Source of the DNA: a virus
Length of the DNA stretch: 24,999 bases
Virus record (IMG/VR): IMGVR_UViG_3300028610_000102
Location: 1-24,999 of that record
Direction: 5' to 3' (one strand)
Part shown: positions 24,433 to 24,999 of the stretch, in pieces
How positions within the stretch are numbered: the stretch's first letter is position 1
How the letters are laid out: each line of letters opens with the position of its first letter
Notes under the pieces: model-generated
Seen by the model: only the letters and a program-made list of their open reading frames with translations
Databases searched by the model: none
What the model was told of the DNA's origin: nothing
Program-made: the position numbers and the translations under genes

Positions 24433-24830
24433 TGAAACAGTGTAATACTTGCAAGATATTCAAACCAGTCAGTGAATACTACAAAGACAAGAGACTTAAA
24501 TCAGGATTACGTGGCCAGTGTAAAGAGTGTCGTAGAAAAGTAGAGAAAGCTAGATCGCCTAAAGTGCATAAGATGTGGAAGATAAAAACTAACTATGGAC
24601 TGACAGAGGAACAATACTATGGGTTGATAGATAAACAAGGTGGACGGTGTGCTATATGTAGAACTACCTTTAGCAGTTTGAAGAGTAGACACATACACGT
24701 AGACCATGACCACAGTACAAACAAAGTTAGAGGTATCCTATGCACTCGATGTAATGTTGGTCTTGGGTACTTTCGGGATGACCCTACACTTTTAGAACAT
24801 GCGATAGAATATTTAGGAGAAATCAAGTGA
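24432..24830 (+). CDS. Recombination endonuclease VII-like HNH nuclease
   Basis: 132 residues, ATG at 24432 overlapping the polymerase TAA. The N-terminus carries a zinc finger (C4, C7, C30, C33; NTCKIFKPVSEYYKDK). The nuclease core follows: LTEEQYYGLIDKQGGRCAIC (C73, C76), HVDHDHSTNKVRGILC (D91-H94, C104), RCNVGLGYFRDDP (C107, N108) and LLEHAIEYL. This is the endonuclease VII layout, in which zinc is held by the two CxxC pairs and DHDH/N supplies the active site. Such enzymes resolve branched DNA before packaging, or act as free-standing homing-type nucleases. Being beside the polymerase suits either role. Confidence 0.9.
   Translation: MKQCNTCKIFKPVSEYYKDKRLKSGLRGQCKECRRKVEKARSPKVHKMWKIKTNYGLTEEQYYGLIDKQGGRCAICRTTFSSLKSRHIHVDHDHSTNKVRGILCTRCNVGLGYFRDDPTLLEHAIEYLGEIK
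24815..24820 (+). promoter_or_regulatory. Ribosome binding site for the GTG-started last gene
   Basis: AGGAGA ends 6 nt before GTG at 24827, inside the end of the nuclease gene. It makes the GTG overlapping the nuclease stop (GTGA) a credible start. Confidence 0.65.
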
Positions 24831-24999
24831 AGACGAAACTACAGAGACGCAAAGCAAAACAGATCATCAAGGATGCACTCAAGTCGGTTAAAGAATACCG
24901 TAAGGAGCATGTGACCGTAAACAAACCCTATGAGACCATACAACGCAACGAGGACTGCCCTTGTGAAAGTGGACTCATAGGGTTTGTTTACGGTCACAT
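24827..24999 (+). CDS. Partial small basic protein, possible SEC-C-like motif, open at right edge
   Basis: GTG at 24827 overlaps the nuclease TGA; 57 codons remain open to the edge. It begins VKTKLQRRKAKQIIKDALKS, a basic helix, and then has RNEDCPCESG, which recalls the SEC-C zinc motif (R-N-D-x-C-P-C-x-S-G). In SEC-C proteins a Lys-Lys-Tyr stretch normally follows; here the reading switches to LIGFVYGH, encoded by the right arm of a perfect inverted repeat. The last residues may therefore come from a fold-back join and not be native. The function is unknown. Confidence 0.55.
   Translation, partial: MKTKLQRRKAKQIIKDALKSVKEYRKEHVTVNKPYETIQRNEDCPCESGLIGFVYGH
24909..24999. repeat. Perfect 26-bp inverted repeat with 39-nt loop at the right edge
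   Basis: The left arm (24909-24934, starting ATGTGACCGTAAACAAACCC) and right arm (24974-24999, ending TTTGTTTACGGTCACAT) are exact reverse complements. The loop is 24935-24973. The right arm ends on the last base, so it might continue. It lies in coding sequence without a T-tract. Either a real stem or a fold-back sequencing or assembly artefact. Confidence 0.9.

Noticed and set aside
1-24999. tRNA genes, CRISPR arrays, insertion sequences, integrase or attachment sites
   Set aside because: None was seen: no cloverleaf-like segments, no regularly spaced repeats, no transposase or recombinase motifs, and no direct match between the two window ends.

Overview
The window is a stretch of a tailed double-stranded DNA phage (or prophage-like) genome. 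Nearly every base is coding. Genes are packed head to tail, with many one-base stop/start overlaps of the form TAATG. The set and order of genes (small and large terminase, portal, scaffold, major capsid protein, decoration protein, head-tail adaptor, tail proteins, fibre, then large coiled-coil and giant internal proteins), with no sheath, tape measure or baseplate gene visible, point to a short-tailed (podovirus-like) virion. That morphology is an inference. Clear Shine-Dalgarno sites indicate a bacterial host, but nothing in the sequence identifies it.

Layout: positions 1-21853 form one minus-strand late operon read from right to left. It begins with a small zinc-finger protein, TerS, TerL and portal. 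A lipoprotein and a run of small proteins follow (polycationic, beta-rich, helical, zinc ribbon, acidic), then scaffold, major capsid protein and a two-domain decoration protein. After a terminator-like hairpin come the adaptor and a tail module: a putative beta-propeller nozzle protein, an Fn3-like protein, several small beta proteins and a 911-residue fibre. The operon ends with a coiled-coil protein and a giant protein that runs off the left edge. Positions 21854-22276 are a 423-base AT-rich divergent control region. Positions 22277-24999 are a plus-strand replication cluster: a helix-turn-helix protein, a family A DNA polymerase with proofreading exonuclease, a recombination endonuclease VII-like HNH nuclease, and a partial small gene.

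The most notable feature is in the control region. A 31-nt element occurs twice in divergent orientation, 26 of 31 positions identical, each copy ending in ATATAGAGGG and pointing at one of the two operons. Its layout recalls promoters of T7-type single-subunit RNA polymerases, so this phage may carry its own polymerase outside the window. At the right edge there is a perfect 26-bp inverted repeat with a 39-nt loop that ends on the last base. It is either a real hairpin or, perhaps more likely, a fold-back assembly artefact. No tRNA, CRISPR, insertion sequence, integrase or recognisable lysis enzyme was seen.
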